Positions 19,841 through 29,328 are shown, counted from the stretch's first letter. The stretch is DNA of 33,896 bases from Mycobacterium sp. NAZ190054 (GCF_001545925.1 NZ_LMVQ01000224.1:1-33896); one strand, 5' to 3'. Program-made: numbers and translations. Notes: generated from the sequence alone by a model not told the origin.

Positions 19841-19846
19841 TCCTCC

Positions 19847-20875
19847 ATGTACAACATCCCGAAATCGACGAGGCGCTGGCGCACCGCGGCCGCGCTGGCG
19901 GTGTCGGCGACGGTGCTCGCGGCCTGTGCCGGCGGCGCCAGCGACGTGGCGGGCGGGGAAGGCGGGGGCGAGGCCGACGCCGACACCACACTGACCCTGG
20001 TGGCCTTCGCGGTTCCCGAGCCGGGCTGGTCGAAGGTGGCGCCCGCGTTCGCGGGGACCGAGGAGGGCAAAGGCGTCGCGGTCACCGGCTCCTACGGCGC
20101 CTCCGGCGACCAGTCCCGCGCGGTCGAGGCCGGTAAGCCCGCCGACATCGTGAACTTCTCCGTCGAACCCGACATCACCCGGCTCGTCAAGGCGGGCAAA
20201 GTCGACGAGGGCTGGAACGCCGGCCCGAACAAGGGCATCGCGTTCGGTTCGGTGGTCAGCTTCGCAGTGCGTCCCGGCAACCCGAAGAACATCCGCACCT
20301 GGGACGACCTGCTGCAGCCGGGGGTCGAGGTGATCACGCCGAGCCCGCTGAGCTCCGGTGCGGCCAAGTGGAACCTGCTGGCGCCGTACGCCTATGCCAG
20401 CAGGGGCGGCCAGGACCCGCAGGCCGGTATCGACTTCGTCGACAAGCTGGTCACCGAACACGTCAAACTGCGTCCCGGCTCGGGCCGGGAGGCCACCGAC
20501 GTGTTCCGGCAGGGCAGCGGCGACGTGCTGCTGGCCTACGAGAACGAGGCGCTGAATTTCGAGCTCGAGTACGTCAACCCGGCCGAGACCTTCAAAATCG
20601 AGAACCCGACCGCGGTCGTCAACACCAGCCGGCACCTGGAGGAGGCGCAGGCCTTCGTCAACTTCCAGTTCACCCCCGAGGGTCAGAAGCTGTGGGCCGA
20701 GGCGAACTTCCGCCCGGTGGACCCGGCAGTGCTCGCCGAGTACGCCGAGAAGTTCCCGGCCCCGGAGAAGCTGTGGACCATCGACGACCTGGGCGGGTGG
20801 TCGAAGGTCGACGCCGAGCTGTTCGACAAGGACAACGGGACCATCACCAAGATCTACAAACAGGCCACCGGATGA
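19847..20875 (+). CDS. subI: Sulfate-binding lipoprotein of ABC importer
   Basis: 342 residues, homologue of SubI/Rv2400c (356). The lipobox VLAAC puts the lipidated cysteine at residue 27, so it is tethered outside the membrane and delivers sulfate (probably also thiosulfate) to CysT/CysW. Family features are the SYGASGDQSRAVEAGKPADI segment, which contributes to the oxyanion site, NFSVEPDITRLVKAG, and the C-terminal FRPVDPAVLAEYAEKFP. Start ATG 19847 has GGAAGG six bases upstream. The stop overlaps the cysT ATG by four bases. Control is predicted through the polycysteine leader at 19637-19729. Confidence 0.94.
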   Translation: MYNIPKSTRRWRTAAALAVSATVLAACAGGASDVAGGEGGGEADADTTLTLVAFAVPEPGWSKVAPAFAGTEEGKGVAVTGSYGASGDQSRAVEAGKPADIVNFSVEPDITRLVKAGKVDEGWNAGPNKGIAFGSVVSFAVRPGNPKNIRTWDDLLQPGVEVITPSPLSSGAAKWNLLAPYAYASRGGQDPQAGIDFVDKLVTEHVKLRPGSGREATDVFRQGSGDVLLAYENEALNFELEYVNPAETFKIENPTAVVNTSRHLEEAQAFVNFQFTPEGQKLWAEANFRPVDPAVLAEYAEKFPAPEKLWTIDDLGGWSKVDAELFDKDNGTITKIYKQATG

Positions 20876-21765
20876 CGTCATCCTCCGGGGTGGTCGATCC
20901 GAACCCTGAGGCGATCCGGCCCGAGCTCACCGGCGACGGTGACTCGGGTCGGCCGTCACGGCTTCTGAACCGCGGACACGGTTCGACGTCGCTGCGGGTC
21001 GGGACGGCCACGATGTGGCTGTCCCTGATCGTGCTGCTGCCGCTGGCCGCGATCCTGTGGCAGTCCGCCGAGGGCGGGTTCGGGGCGTTCTGGTCGGCGG
21101 TCAGCTCGCCGGCCGCGCTGGCGTCGCTGCGGGTGACACTCACCATCTCGATCGGTGTCACCGTCATCAACGCCTTCTTCGGCCTGATCGTGGCCTGGGT
21201 GCTGAGCCGCGACAACTTCCCCGGCAAGCGTCTGGTCGACGCGGTGATCGACCTGCCGTTCGCGCTGCCGACCATCGTCGCCAGCCTGGTCATGCTCGCC
21301 CTGTACGGTCCCGCCAGCCCGATCGGCATCCACCTGCAGCACACGAAGTGGGGCGTCGGTGTCGCGCTGCTGTTCGTGACGCTGCCGTTCGTGGTGCGTT
21401 CGGTCCAGCCGGTGCTCCTCGAACTCGACCGGGAGGTCGAGGAGGCGGCGGCGTCGTTGGGCGCCAACAACTTCACGATCCTGACCAAGGTGATCCTGCC
21501 CGCGCTGCTGCCCTCGTTGCTCTCCGGCGCCGGGCTGGCGTTCTCCCGCGCCATCGGTGAGTTCGGCTCGGTGGTGCTGATCGGCGGCGCCGTGCCGGGC
21601 GAGACCGAGGTGTCCTCGCAGTGGATCCGCACGCTGATCGAGAACGACGACAGGGTCGGCGCGGCCGCGATCTCGATCGTGTTGCTCGCGATCTCGTTCG
21701 TGATCCTGTTCGTGCTGCGGGCCATCGGCGCGAAGGCCGCCAAGCGGGAGGAGCTGGCCCCGTGA
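20872..21765 (+). CDS. cysT: Sulfate ABC transporter permease CysT
   Basis: 297 residues, similar to CysT/Rv2399c (283), with about six membrane spans and a longer than usual hydrophilic N-terminus (residues 1-45). The cytoplasmic coupling loop EEAAASLGANNFTILTKVILP near residues 188-207 is the EAA motif that contacts the ATPase CysA. With CysW it makes the sulfate channel. ATG 20872 overlaps the subI stop (ATGA), and the stop overlaps the cysW GTG, showing tight translational coupling. Confidence 0.93.
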   Translation: MTSSSGVVDPNPEAIRPELTGDGDSGRPSRLLNRGHGSTSLRVGTATMWLSLIVLLPLAAILWQSAEGGFGAFWSAVSSPAALASLRVTLTISIGVTVINAFFGLIVAWVLSRDNFPGKRLVDAVIDLPFALPTIVASLVMLALYGPASPIGIHLQHTKWGVGVALLFVTLPFVVRSVQPVLLELDREVEEAAASLGANNFTILTKVILPALLPSLLSGAGLAFSRAIGEFGSVVLIGGAVPGETEVSSQWIRTLIENDDRVGAAAISIVLLAISFVILFVLRAIGAKAAKREELAP

Positions 21766-22574
21766 CGCTCTCGCCGGTGGTTCGGCACCTGCTGCGCTGG
21801 ATCGCACTCCTCTACGTCGCGGTGCTGGTGGTGGTGCCGGTCGGGCTGATCCTGTGGCGCACCTTCTCGCCCGGGATCGGCGAGTTCTTCGCCTCGGTCG
21901 GCACCCCGGCGGCGATCTCGGCCCTGAACCTGTCACTGCTGGTCGTCGCGATCGTGGTGCCGCTCAATGTGCTGTTCGGCGTCCCGACGGCGTTGGTGCT
22001 GGCGCGCAACAGGTTCCGCGGCAAGAGCGTTCTGCAGGCCGTCATCGACCTGCCGTTCGCGGTGTCACCCGTCGTCGTCGGCGTCGCGCTGATCCTGCTG
22101 TGGGGGTCGGCGGGGCTGTTCGGCTTCATCGAGAACGACCTCGGGCTCAAGATCATCTTCGGCTTCCCCGGGATCGTGCTGGCCAGCATCTTCGTCACGG
22201 TGCCGTTCGTGATCCGCGAGGTGGAACCGGTGCTGCACGAACTGGGCACCGACCAGGAAGAGGCCTCGGCCACGCTCGGCGCGCAGTGGTGGCAGACGTT
22301 CTGGCGGATCACGCTGCCGTCGATCCGGTGGGGGTTGACCTACGGCATCGTGTTGACGGTCGCGCGCACCCTCGGCGAGTTCGGTGCGGTGCTGATGGTG
22401 GCGGCCAACCTGCCCGGCTCGTCACAGACGCTGACCCTGCTGGTCCACGACCGGTACACCCGGGGCGCCGAACACGGCGCCTACGCCATCTCGACGCTGT
22501 TGATGACCGTGGCCGTCCTGGTCCTCGTCGCCCAGGTGGTCCTCGACGCCCGCCGCACCCGCGCCGCAAAATAG
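21762..22574 (+). CDS. cysW: Sulfate ABC transporter permease CysW
   Basis: 270 residues, matching CysW/Rv2398c (272). Multiple membrane spans; the EAA-type loop [21 protein letters not shown] around residues 167-187 couples to Cys[21 protein letters not shown] and [18 protein letters not shown] are typical of the CysW branch. GTG 21762 overlaps the cysT stop by four bases. It pairs with CysT in the membrane. cysA starts 19 bases after its stop. Confidence 0.93.
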   Translation: MTLSPVVRHLLRWIALLYVAVLVVVPVGLILWRTFSPGIGEFFASVGTPAAISALNLSLLVVAIVVPLNVLFGVPTALVLARNRFRGKSVLQAVIDLPFAVSPVVVGVALILLWGSAGLFGFIENDLGLKIIFGFPGIVLASIFVTVPFVIREVEPVLHELGTDQEEASATLGAQWWQTFWRITLPSIRWGLTYGIVLTVARTLGEFGAVLMVAANLPGSSQTLTLLVHDRYTRGAEHGAYAISTLLMTVAVLVLVAQVVLDARRTRAAK

Positions 22575-22593
22575 GCCCATAGGAGCTGACAGC

Positions 22594-23622
22594 ATGACCT
22601 ACGCGATCACCGTCACCGGCGCCAACAAGCGGTACGGCGACTTCGCCGCGCTCGACAACATCGATTTCGAGGTGCCCGCGGGTTCGCTGACCGCGCTGCT
22701 GGGCCCCAGCGGATCCGGGAAGTCGACGCTGCTGCGGGCCATCGCCGGCCTCGACGAGCCCGACACCGGGACGATCACCATCAACGGCCGTGACGTGACG
22801 CGCGTCCCGCCGCAGAAGCGGGGAATCGGCTTCGTCTTCCAGCACTACGCCGCGTTCAAGCACCTGACCGTGCGGGACAACGTCGCGTTCGGGCTGAAAA
22901 TCCGCAAGAAGCCGAAGGCCGAGATCGCGAAGAAGGTCGACGACCTGCTCGAGGTGGTGGGCCTGGCGGGCTTCCAGAGCCGCTACCCCAACCAGCTCTC
23001 CGGCGGTCAGCGTCAGCGCATGGCGCTGGCCCGGGCACTCGCGGTGGATCCCGAGGTGCTGCTGCTCGACGAGCCGTTCGGCGCGCTGGACGCCAAGGTT
23101 CGCGAGGACCTCCGGGCGTGGCTGCGCCGCCTGCACGACGAGGTGCACGTGACCACCGTGCTGGTGACCCACGACCAGCAGGAGGCGCTCGACGTGGCCG
23201 ACCGGATCGCGGTGCTCAACAAGGGTCGTATCGAGCAGGTCGGCACGCCGACCGAGGTGTACGACACGCCCGCCAACGCGTTCGTGATGTCCTTCCTCGG
23301 CGCGGTGTCGTCGCTCAACGGGGTGCTGGTGCGCCCGCACGACATCCGGGTGGGCCGCAACCCCGAGATGGAGATCGCCACGTCCGACGACTCCGTACAG
23401 TCCACCGGGGTCACACGCGCGACGATCGACCGGATCGTCGTGCTGGGCTTCGAGGTCCGCGTCGAACTCACCAACGCCGCGACGCACACGCCGTTCACCG
23501 CGCAGATCACCCGCGGGGACGCCGAGGCGCTGGGACTCAAGGAGGGCGACACCGTCTACGTGCGCGCCACCCGGGTGCCGTCCTTGCCGGACGACGTCCC
23601 GGTCCCCGCCGCGCTGCGCTGA
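22594..23622 (+). CDS. cysA: Sulfate ABC transporter ATPase CysA
   Basis: 342 residues, similar to CysA1/Rv2397c (351). Walker A is GPSGSGKST (37-45), then the Q-loop FVFQHYAAF, the signature LSGGQRQR (about 135), Walker [10 protein letters not shown] and the switch histidine in [10 protein letters not shown]. The C-terminal 100 residues form the regulatory beta domain found in CysA/MalK-type ATPases. It powers the import of sulfate through CysT/CysW at the inner membrane face. ATG 22594 follows AGGAG by eight bases. Its stop is one base from the stop of the convergent CorC-like gene. Confidence 0.95.
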   Translation: MTYAITVTGANKRYGDFAALDNIDFEVPAGSLTALLGPSGSGKSTLLRAIAGLDEPDTGTITINGRDVTRVPPQKRGIGFVFQHYAAFKHLTVRDNVAFGLKIRKKPKAEIAKKVDDLLEVVGLAGFQSRYPNQLSGGQRQRMALARALAVDPEVLLLDEPFGALDAKVREDLRAWLRRLHDEVHVTTVLVTHDQQEALDVADRIAVLNKGRIEQVGTPTEVYDTPANAFVMSFLGAVSSLNGVLVRPHDIRVGRNPEMEIATSDDSVQSTGVTRATIDRIVVLGFEVRVELTNAATHTPFTAQITRGDAEALGLKEGDTVYVRATRVPSLPDDVPVPAALR

Positions 23623-23623
23623 G

Positions 23624-24631
23624 TCAGGCGGCTTTGGACGGAAGCAGCCGGTACAGCAGGTCGGTCAGCGTGAGCAGCCCTCGCCCGGACGGCCCGTCGA
23701 CGACGACGAGGTGGTTGCGTGTCTCCCGCATGAGGCGCAACGCTTCGTAGACCGGGGTGGTCTCGGGCAGGAAGAGAACCGGTCGCATCAGCTCCCGGGC
23801 GGTCGCGCCGGTCGACAGGCTGTCGCGGACGTGGACGACACCGACCACCTCGCCGTCCCGTCCGACGTCACGTACGAGTAGCCGCAGATGCCCTGTCGCC
23901 CTGGCTGTTTCCTGGATCTGTGCGGCAGTGGCGTCGGCCGGCACATCGCTGTGCTCCTCATCGCGGCGCGCCAGCTGGCCGACGGTGAGCGATTCGAGTT
24001 CCAGCGCGCTGGACAGGTTCGCGTGATAGCGCTCGTCGAGGGTGCCCACGGTGGCCGAGTGCTCGACGAGTTGGCGCAGCGCGTCGGGATCCTGGGTGTC
24101 GGCGAGCTCGTCCACCGGGGTCACCCCGACACGGCGCAGACACCAGTTCGCGGCGTGGTTGAGCGCGCGCAGCAGCGGTCGGGTCAGGAACATGAACCCG
24201 CGCATCGGCAGCGCGAGCAGGGTGGCCGACCGTTCAGGGTGCGCGATCGCCCACGACTTCGGCGCCATCTCGCCGATCACCAGGTGCAGGAACGTGACGA
24301 TGATCAACGCGAGCACGAACCCTGCCGCGTCGGCCACCCAGCCCGGGGCGCCCAGACCGCTGATGAACGGTGTGAGGGCATGGTGCACAGCGGGTTTGGT
24401 GATCGCGCCGAGCAGCAGCGTGCACACGGTGATGCCCAGTTGGGCCCCGGCCAGCAGCAGCGAGAGCTCGCCGGCGCTGCGCAGCGCGGCCCGGGCGGCG
24501 GCGCTGGTGACCGCCGCGTCCTCCAGACGGTTGCGTCGCGCGGCGATCAACGCGAATTCCACCGCGACGAAGAACGCGCTCAGACCGATCAGCGCAACGG
24601 TGACGGCGGTGACCACCCACGGGCTACTCAT
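23624..24631 (-). CDS. CNNM/CorC-type transporter-like membrane protein with CBS domains (short)
   Basis: 335 residues. The N-terminal DUF21/CNNM transmembrane region (residues 1-150) carries SAFFVAVEFALIAARRNRLE and [17 protein letters not shown], ending in FLHLVIGEMAPKSWAIAHPE. A CBS pair follows (about 200-330: LLVRDVGRDGEVVGVVHVRD and NHLVVVDGPSGRGLLTLTDL). There is no C-terminal CorC/HlyC domain. It resembles Rv1841c. The family is linked to Mg2+ or Co2+ efflux or uptake; the substrate here is unknown. ATG 24631 overlaps the upstream gene by eight bases, so the two are translated together and probably form one complex. Confidence 0.87.
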   Translation of the reverse strand: MSSPWVVTAVTVALIGLSAFFVAVEFALIAARRNRLEDAAVTSAAARAALRSAGELSLLLAGAQLGITVCTLLLGAITKPAVHHALTPFISGLGAPGWVADAAGFVLALIIVTFLHLVIGEMAPKSWAIAHPERSATLLALPMRGFMFLTRPLLRALNHAANWCLRRVGVTPVDELADTQDPDALRQLVEHSATVGTLDERYHANLSSALELESLTVGQLARRDEEHSDVPADATAAQIQETARATGHLRLLVRDVGRDGEVVGVVHVRDSLSTGATARELMRPVLFLPETTPVYEALRLMRETRNHLVVVDGPSGRGLLTLTDLLYRLLPSKAA

Positions 24632-25985
24632 CGTCTGCCCCCTCGGTGACGGTCACGAACACGGTCGCCGGTACGCGCCGCTCGATCGAACGGATCTGGG
24701 CGGTCAGGGACCGTCTCGTCGGGGGTCCCTCGGACAGCAGATCGGCCGGATCCGCGGGCAGCGCGATCACGATCTCGTCGCCGACCCCGGGCAGTCCGAG
24801 CGCATGCGCGATGACCAGGCCCGCGACCGTCTCGTAGTCTCCCGGTGGCAATGTCAGGCCCAGCGTGCGCTCGGCCTCGTCGAGCGGCAGATCACCGGCG
24901 AGAAGCCAACCGTCACCGTCGGCGACGACATCGGCCCCGGCGTCGACGTCGTGTTCGTCGTCGATCTCGCCGACCAGTTCCTCGGCCAGGTCCTCGATCG
25001 TGACGATGCCGGCGAATCCGCCGTACTCGTCGATGACGATCGCCATCTCGCCGCCGGCCCGCTGCAACTCGCGCACCACGTTGGGCAGGGGCAGCGATTC
25101 GGGTACCGCGACCGCCGGCCGGCAGTGCATCCCGGCGGTGCCGCCCACCGGCGCCGAACCCAGCAGGTCATGGAGCTCGACGACACCCACCACGTCGTCG
25201 GGGCGCGGCCCGGTGACGGGGTAGCGGGTGTGACCGGTGGACATCCGTTGCAGCACGGTGGCCACCGGCTCGTCGGCCGCGACGGTGTCCACCCGGGACC
25301 GCGGAATCATCGCGTGTTCGGCGGTGCTGGTGGGGAAGTCGAGGATGCGGTCGAGCAGCGCCGACAGCTCCGCGGGGATCTCGCCGGCATCGCGGGACGC
25401 GGCGACGATGTGTTCGAGGTCGCGCGGGGTGGCGGAGTGTTCGACGTCGTGTACCGGCTCGATGCGTAATGCGCGCAGCAGCAGGTTCGATGACTGGTCG
25501 AACAGCCAGATGAGCCAGCCGAAGAGCTTCAGGTAGAGCGTGGTCGACAACGCCAGCCGGCGTGCCAGCGGTTCCGGGCGGGCGATGGCGAGGTTCTTCG
25601 GGAACAACTCGCCGAACAGCATCTGCACGACGGTCGACACCGCGATCGCGAACAGGCCGCCGACCGCCACCGCGATCGCCGTTGGGAGCCCTGCGCCGCC
25701 GAGCAGCACCTCTAGTCCGCGCCCGATCAGCGGTTCGGCGACATAGCCGACCAGCAGACCGGTGACGGTGATGCCGAGCTGGGCACCGCTCAACATGAAT
25801 GACGTGCGCCGGGTGACGGTCAGCGCACGGGCGGAGGCACCGTCACCCGCCTCGGCGCGGGCCTTGAGCCGAGACCTGTCGACGGCCATGTAGGCGAATT
25901 CCTGCGCGACGAAGTAGCCGGTCAGCGCGGTGATCGCCAGGACAACGAGAAAGCCGATGAAGATTCCGAGAACGGCGGTCAGCAC
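24624..25985 (-). CDS. CNNM/CorC-type transporter-like membrane protein with CBS and CorC domains (long)
   Basis: 453 residues, resembling Rv1842c. Order: DUF21/CNNM membrane domain (1-180, with [38 protein letters not shown] and [14 protein letters not shown]), CBS pair (about 220-345, with [19 protein letters not shown]), and the CorC/HlyC C-terminal domain (about 360-440, [14 protein letters not shown] and YETVAGLV). Predicted divalent-metal transport or its control in the cell membrane. The start is GTG at 25985. A TTGACA lies upstream on the minus strand at 26043-26048, but no good -10 matches it. The pair separates the two sulfur operons here, which is not the M. tuberculosis arrangement. 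Confidence 0.88.
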   Translation of the reverse strand: MLTAVLGIFIGFLVVLAITALTGYFVAQEFAYMAVDRSRLKARAEAGDGASARALTVTRRTSFMLSGAQLGITVTGLLVGYVAEPLIGRGLEVLLGGAGLPTAIAVAVGGLFAIAVSTVVQMLFGELFPKNLAIARPEPLARRLALSTTLYLKLFGWLIWLFDQSSNLLLRALRIEPVHDVEHSATPRDLEHIVAASRDAGEIPAELSALLDRILDFPTSTAEHAMIPRSRVDTVAADEPVATVLQRMSTGHTRYPVTGPRPDDVVGVVELHDLLGSAPVGGTAGMHCRPAVAVPESLPLPNVVRELQRAGGEMAIVIDEYGGFAGIVTIEDLAEELVGEIDDEHDVDAGADVVADGDGWLLAGDLPLDEAERTLGLTLPPGDYETVAGLVIAHALGLPGVGDEIVIALPADPADLLSEGPPTRRSLTAQIRSIERRVPATVFVTVTEGADDE

Positions 25986-26077
25986 GCGACCGCCCTGGGT
26001 CTATGAGGTTGCATCGAGTCCTTGCTCAAGCTGGGGTGACGCTGTCAACAGTACCGACTCCCCGACGATGCTCCGAG

Positions 26078-26782
26078 TCAGGCGGCGGCGTCCACCGTCA
26101 GCGCGGCGTCGAAGCGGTCGAGCACCGTCGCGGCGACCTGCCGGTGCGCACCGAGCGGTGCCGACATCGGAATGCCCTGTGCCACTGCGAATTCCGCGAC
26201 GCGGTCGGTGATCCTGCCGTGCGCGAGGAACCAGGGCGCGATCACGATCCGGGTGGCGCCGCGGCCGCGGAGCTCAGCAGCGGCTTCGGCGAGCGTGGGC
26301 TGCGGGCCGGTGGCGAACGCCGTCGTGGCAGCCCACCGCGTGGTCAGCGTCAGCTCGCGCGCCACCGTCGCGGTGCGGGCGTTGGCCGCCGGGCGGGACG
26401 AGCCCACGGCCGTCACCAACACCCCGACGCTCGGATCCAGTCGCGACACTCCCGCGTGCTCGAGGCGCTGCCGCAGCACGTGGATCAGTCTGTCGTCCTC
26501 ACCCAGCACGTCCGCCTGGCGCACGTCCGCGCCCGACGCGGTGATCATTTCCGGGATGTCGACCCGGGCGTGATATGCGTCGGCCAGCAACAGCGGGACG
26601 ACGACCCCGGGGCGGCGACGCAGGGTGGCCAGCACGTCGCGCAGATTCGGTGCGTTCTGCTCGCAGAACGCGATCCGGGCGTCCAAGCCGGGCCGCAGCC
26701 ACCGCACGCACTCGACGATCGAGCGCGCCGTGGCCGCCGACCGCGGGTCGGCACTGCCGTGCGCGGTGAGCACGAGCGTCAC
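26078..26782 (-). CDS. che1: CbiX/SirB-like chelatase (Rv2393, che1)
   Basis: 234 residues, similar to Rv2393. Two related halves typical of CbiX-type chelatases: MTLVLTAHGS at the start (metal-binding histidine) and a second-half ATRIVIAPWFLAHGRITDRV. VVPLLLADAYHARVDIPEMI is the other conserved segment. It probably inserts iron into sirohydrochlorin to make siroheme, the cofactor of the sulfite reductase encoded two genes upstream, which explains its place in this operon; cobalt chelation is an alternative. GTG 26782 overlaps the cysH stop by four bases (GTGA) and aligns with the Rv2393 start. ATG 26800 is possible but less likely. Confidence 0.85.
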   Translation of the reverse strand: MTLVLTAHGSADPRSAATARSIVECVRWLRPGLDARIAFCEQNAPNLRDVLATLRRRPGVVVPLLLADAYHARVDIPEMITASGADVRQADVLGEDDRLIHVLRQRLEHAGVSRLDPSVGVLVTAVGSSRPAANARTATVARELTLTTRWAATTAFATGPQPTLAEAAAELRGRGATRIVIAPWFLAHGRITDRVAEFAVAQGIPMSAPLGAHRQVAATVLDRFDAALTVDAAA

Positions 26783-27486
26783 GATGCGTGCAGCCCGCAT
26801 TCCGTCTTGGACTGTCCCGCCCAGCGACCGCTGCGCGGGTCGGCGCCCTCGACCGGCTTGTTGGTGCACGGCGCGCAGCCGATCGACGGGTAGCCCTCGT
26901 CGACCAGCGGATTCACCAGAATGCCGTTGGCGTCGATGTAGGCCTGCATGTCCTCGTCGGTCCAGGCGGCCAGCGGGTTGATCTTCACCAGCCCGAAAGC
27001 CTTGTCCCAGCTGATCAGCGGCGCGTTCGCACGGGTCGGAGCCTCCACCCGGCGGATGCCGGTCACCCACGCCGAATAGCCCTGCAGCGCCTTGGACAAC
27101 GGCTCGACCTTGCGCAGCCGGCAGCACTCGTTGGCGTTGCGTTCGAACAGGTTCTTGCCCAGCAGCGCGTCCTGCTCGGCCACCGACCGTTCGGGCCGCA
27201 CGTTGACGACGTTGACGTCGTAGACCGCCTCGACGGCATCCCGGGTACCGATGGTCTCCACGAAGTGATAGCCGGTGTCCAGGAACAGCACGTCGACGCC
27301 CGGACGGAGCTTGGCCGCGAGATCGACCAGCACCGCGTCCTGCATGTTGGAGGCCACGATGTAGCTGTTGCCGAAGTTCTCGTCGGTCCAGCGCAGCAGC
27401 TCCTCGGCGGTGGCGTCCGGCCCGAGCTCGGCGGCGCCGCGTTCGGCCAGTCGCTGCAGATCGATGTCGTTCAGCGTGTCAGTCAT
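26779..27486 (-). CDS. cysH: Adenylyl-sulfate (APS) reductase, 4Fe-4S type
   Basis: 235 residues. Reduces APS to sulfite using thioredoxin. The four cluster cysteines are visible in CCRLRKVEPL and CAPCTNKP, which marks the APS-specific iron-sulfur type rather than the PAPS type. The catalytic cysteine is in the C-terminal ECGLH. The nucleotide-binding region includes YIVASNMQDAVLVDL and FLDTGYHFVET. It lies four bases after the sulfite reductase gene and overlaps the chelatase start, so the reduction pathway is one transcript. Cytoplasmic. Confidence 0.95.
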   Translation of the reverse strand: MTDTLNDIDLQRLAERGAAELGPDATAEELLRWTDENFGNSYIVASNMQDAVLVDLAAKLRPGVDVLFLDTGYHFVETIGTRDAVEAVYDVNVVNVRPERSVAEQDALLGKNLFERNANECCRLRKVEPLSKALQGYSAWVTGIRRVEAPTRANAPLISWDKAFGLVKINPLAAWTDEDMQAYIDANGILVNPLVDEGYPSIGCAPCTNKPVEGADPRSGRWAGQSKTECGLHAS

Positions 27487-27490
27487 CCAG

Positions 27491-29209
27491 TCACCTCAAG
27501 TCCGCGTCGTCGGCGCGCAGCGCCCACGTAGCGAAACGCTCGCCCTGCTCGCGTTGTTTCACGAAATTGCGCACCACCCGCTCGATGTAGTCGCCGAGCT
27601 CACTGGAGAGCACCTTGTGCTGGCGCAGCTTGCGGCCGAACCCGCTGTCCAGGCCCAGGCTGCCGCCCAGATGCACCTGGAAACCCTCCTCGGGGCCGTC
27701 ACCCTCGTCGACCATCTGGCCCTTGAAGCCGATGTCGGCGACCTGGATGCGGGCGCACGAGTTGGGGCAGCCGTTGATGTTGATCGTCACCGGCACGTCC
27801 AGCTGCGCGTTGATGTCCTCCAGCCGCTTCTCCAGCTCCGGCACCAGCACCTGCGAGCGCTTGCGGGTCTCGGCGAAGCTCAGCTTGCAGAACTCGATGC
27901 CCGTGCAGGCCATCAGGTTGCGCCGCCAGTGCGACGGGGTCGACGGCAGGCCCAGCGCATCCAGCCCCGCGCGCAAGTCGTCGAGCTTGTCGTCGGCGAC
28001 GTCGAGGATGATCAGTTTCTGGTACGGCGTGAACCGGATGCGGTTACTGCCCGCGGCCTCGGCCAGGTCGGCGACCTTGGTCAGGATGGTGCCCGACACG
28101 CGCCCGGCGATCGGCGCGACGCCGACGGCGTTGAGGCCGTTCTTGAGCTTCTGCACCCCGACGTGATCGATCGGGCGGGTCACCGGCTCGGGGGCCGGGC
28201 CGTCCAGCAGCGGCCGCTTCAGGTACTCCGTCTCGAGAACTTCACGGAACTTTTCGACGCCCCAGTCTTTGATCAGGAACTTCAGCCGCGCCTTGGAACG
28301 CAACCGCCGGTAGCCGTAGTCGCGGAACACGCTGACGACGGCCTCCCACACGTCGGGCACCTCGTCCAGTGGCACCCACACGCCGACGCGCTGGGCCAGC
28401 ATCGGATTGGTCGACAGCCCGCCGCCGACCCACAGATCGAAGCCGGGGCCGTGCTCGGGATGGTTCACCCCGATGAACGCGACGTCGTTGACCTCGTGCA
28501 CCACGTCCTGCAGACCGGAGATCGCGGTCTTGAACTTGCGCGGCAGGTTGGAGTACTCCTTCTTGCCGATGTAGCGGCGCACGATCTCGTCGACCGCGGG
28601 GGTCCCGTCGATCACCTCGTCGAGCGATTCGCCGGCCAACGGCGAGCCGAGCACCACGCGGGGGCAGTCGCCGCACGCCTCGGTGGTCTGCAGGCCCACC
28701 GCGTCGAGGCGCTTCCAGATCTCGGGCATGTTCTCGACCTGGATCCAGTGGTACTGGACGTTCTGCCGGTCGGAGATGTCGGCGGTGTCCCTGGCGAACT
28801 CGGTGGAGATGCCGCCCAGGGTGCGCAGCGCCTCGGTGCTCAGGGCGCCGCCGTCGCAGCGCACCCGCAGCATGAAGTACGAGTCCTCGAGCATGTCGGT
28901 GTTCTCGTCACCGGTCCACGTGCCGTCGTAGCCGGGCTTGCGCTGGGTGTAGAGGCCCCACCAGCGGAACCGGCCGCGCAGGTCGCCCTTGTCGATGCTG
29001 TCGAAGCCTTGGTGGGCGTAGATGTTCTCGATGCGCGCCCGGACGTTGAGCGGGTTGTCGTCCTTCTTGGACTGCTCGTTCGGGTTGAGCGGCTCGCGGT
29101 AGCCGAGCGCCCACTGGCCCTCGCCGCGCTGGCGCTTGGCGGGCTTGGCGGCCGGGGAACCGGCTTGTTTGGCGGCCGCCGGCGAGCCGGCTTGTTTGGC
29201 TGTGGTCAT
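27491..29209 (-). CDS. sirA: Ferredoxin-dependent sulfite reductase (SirA/NirA, Rv2391)
   Basis: 572 residues versus 563 for Rv2391. Reduces sulfite to sulfide with electrons from ferredoxin. The siroheme/4Fe-4S cysteines are in CTGIEFC (about residue 434) and NGCPNSC (about 481). The order is ferredoxin-type half domain, siroheme domain, second half domain, siroheme domain. The first 25 residues are a lysine/alanine/proline tail with a tandem repeat of AKQAGSPAA, probably disordered. ATG 29209 has AGGAG at 29218-29222, which lies inside a stem-loop. It is first gene of the sirA-cysH-che1 operon, under the polycysteine leader at 29329-29424. Confidence 0.94.
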   Translation of the reverse strand: MTTAKQAGSPAAAKQAGSPAAKPAKRQRGEGQWALGYREPLNPNEQSKKDDNPLNVRARIENIYAHQGFDSIDKGDLRGRFRWWGLYTQRKPGYDGTWTGDENTDMLEDSYFMLRVRCDGGALSTEALRTLGGISTEFARDTADISDRQNVQYHWIQVENMPEIWKRLDAVGLQTTEACGDCPRVVLGSPLAGESLDEVIDGTPAVDEIVRRYIGKKEYSNLPRKFKTAISGLQDVVHEVNDVAFIGVNHPEHGPGFDLWVGGGLSTNPMLAQRVGVWVPLDEVPDVWEAVVSVFRDYGYRRLRSKARLKFLIKDWGVEKFREVLETEYLKRPLLDGPAPEPVTRPIDHVGVQKLKNGLNAVGVAPIAGRVSGTILTKVADLAEAAGSNRIRFTPYQKLIILDVADDKLDDLRAGLDALGLPSTPSHWRRNLMACTGIEFCKLSFAETRKRSQVLVPELEKRLEDINAQLDVPVTININGCPNSCARIQVADIGFKGQMVDEGDGPEEGFQVHLGGSLGLDSGFGRKLRQHKVLSSELGDYIERVVRNFVKQREQGERFATWALRADDADLR

Positions 29210-29215
29210 TGATCG

Positions 29216-29232
29216 GGCTCCTGGTCGGAGCC
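29216..29232 (-). promoter_or_regulatory. Stem-loop covering the sirA ribosome site
   Basis: On the transcript, GGCTCC (29227-29232) and GGAGCC (29216-29221) form a perfect 6-bp stem with a 5-base loop. The right arm contains most of the AGGAG Shine-Dalgarno sequence of sirA. Together with the cysteine-coding leader it suggests translational masking that is relieved by ribosome stalling. Pairing is seen; control is inferred. Confidence 0.55.
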
Positions 29233-29328
29233 GGCGTTCAGATCGCGCTCTTCACCGGGGGCTGACCGGCGGCGCAGATCCGTCGGCCAGCAGAGTGGAT
29301 AGGGGGCTGGGTCCTACGAGATCTGTCG

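Noticed and set aside
26043..26048. TTGACA on the minus strand as promoter of the CorC-like pair
   Set aside because: No acceptable -10 at 16-18 bases; kept only as a remark.
26000..26077. Possible metal-sensing riboswitch ahead of the CorC-like pair
   Set aside because: The leader is short and shows no recognisable M-box or other conserved riboswitch core.
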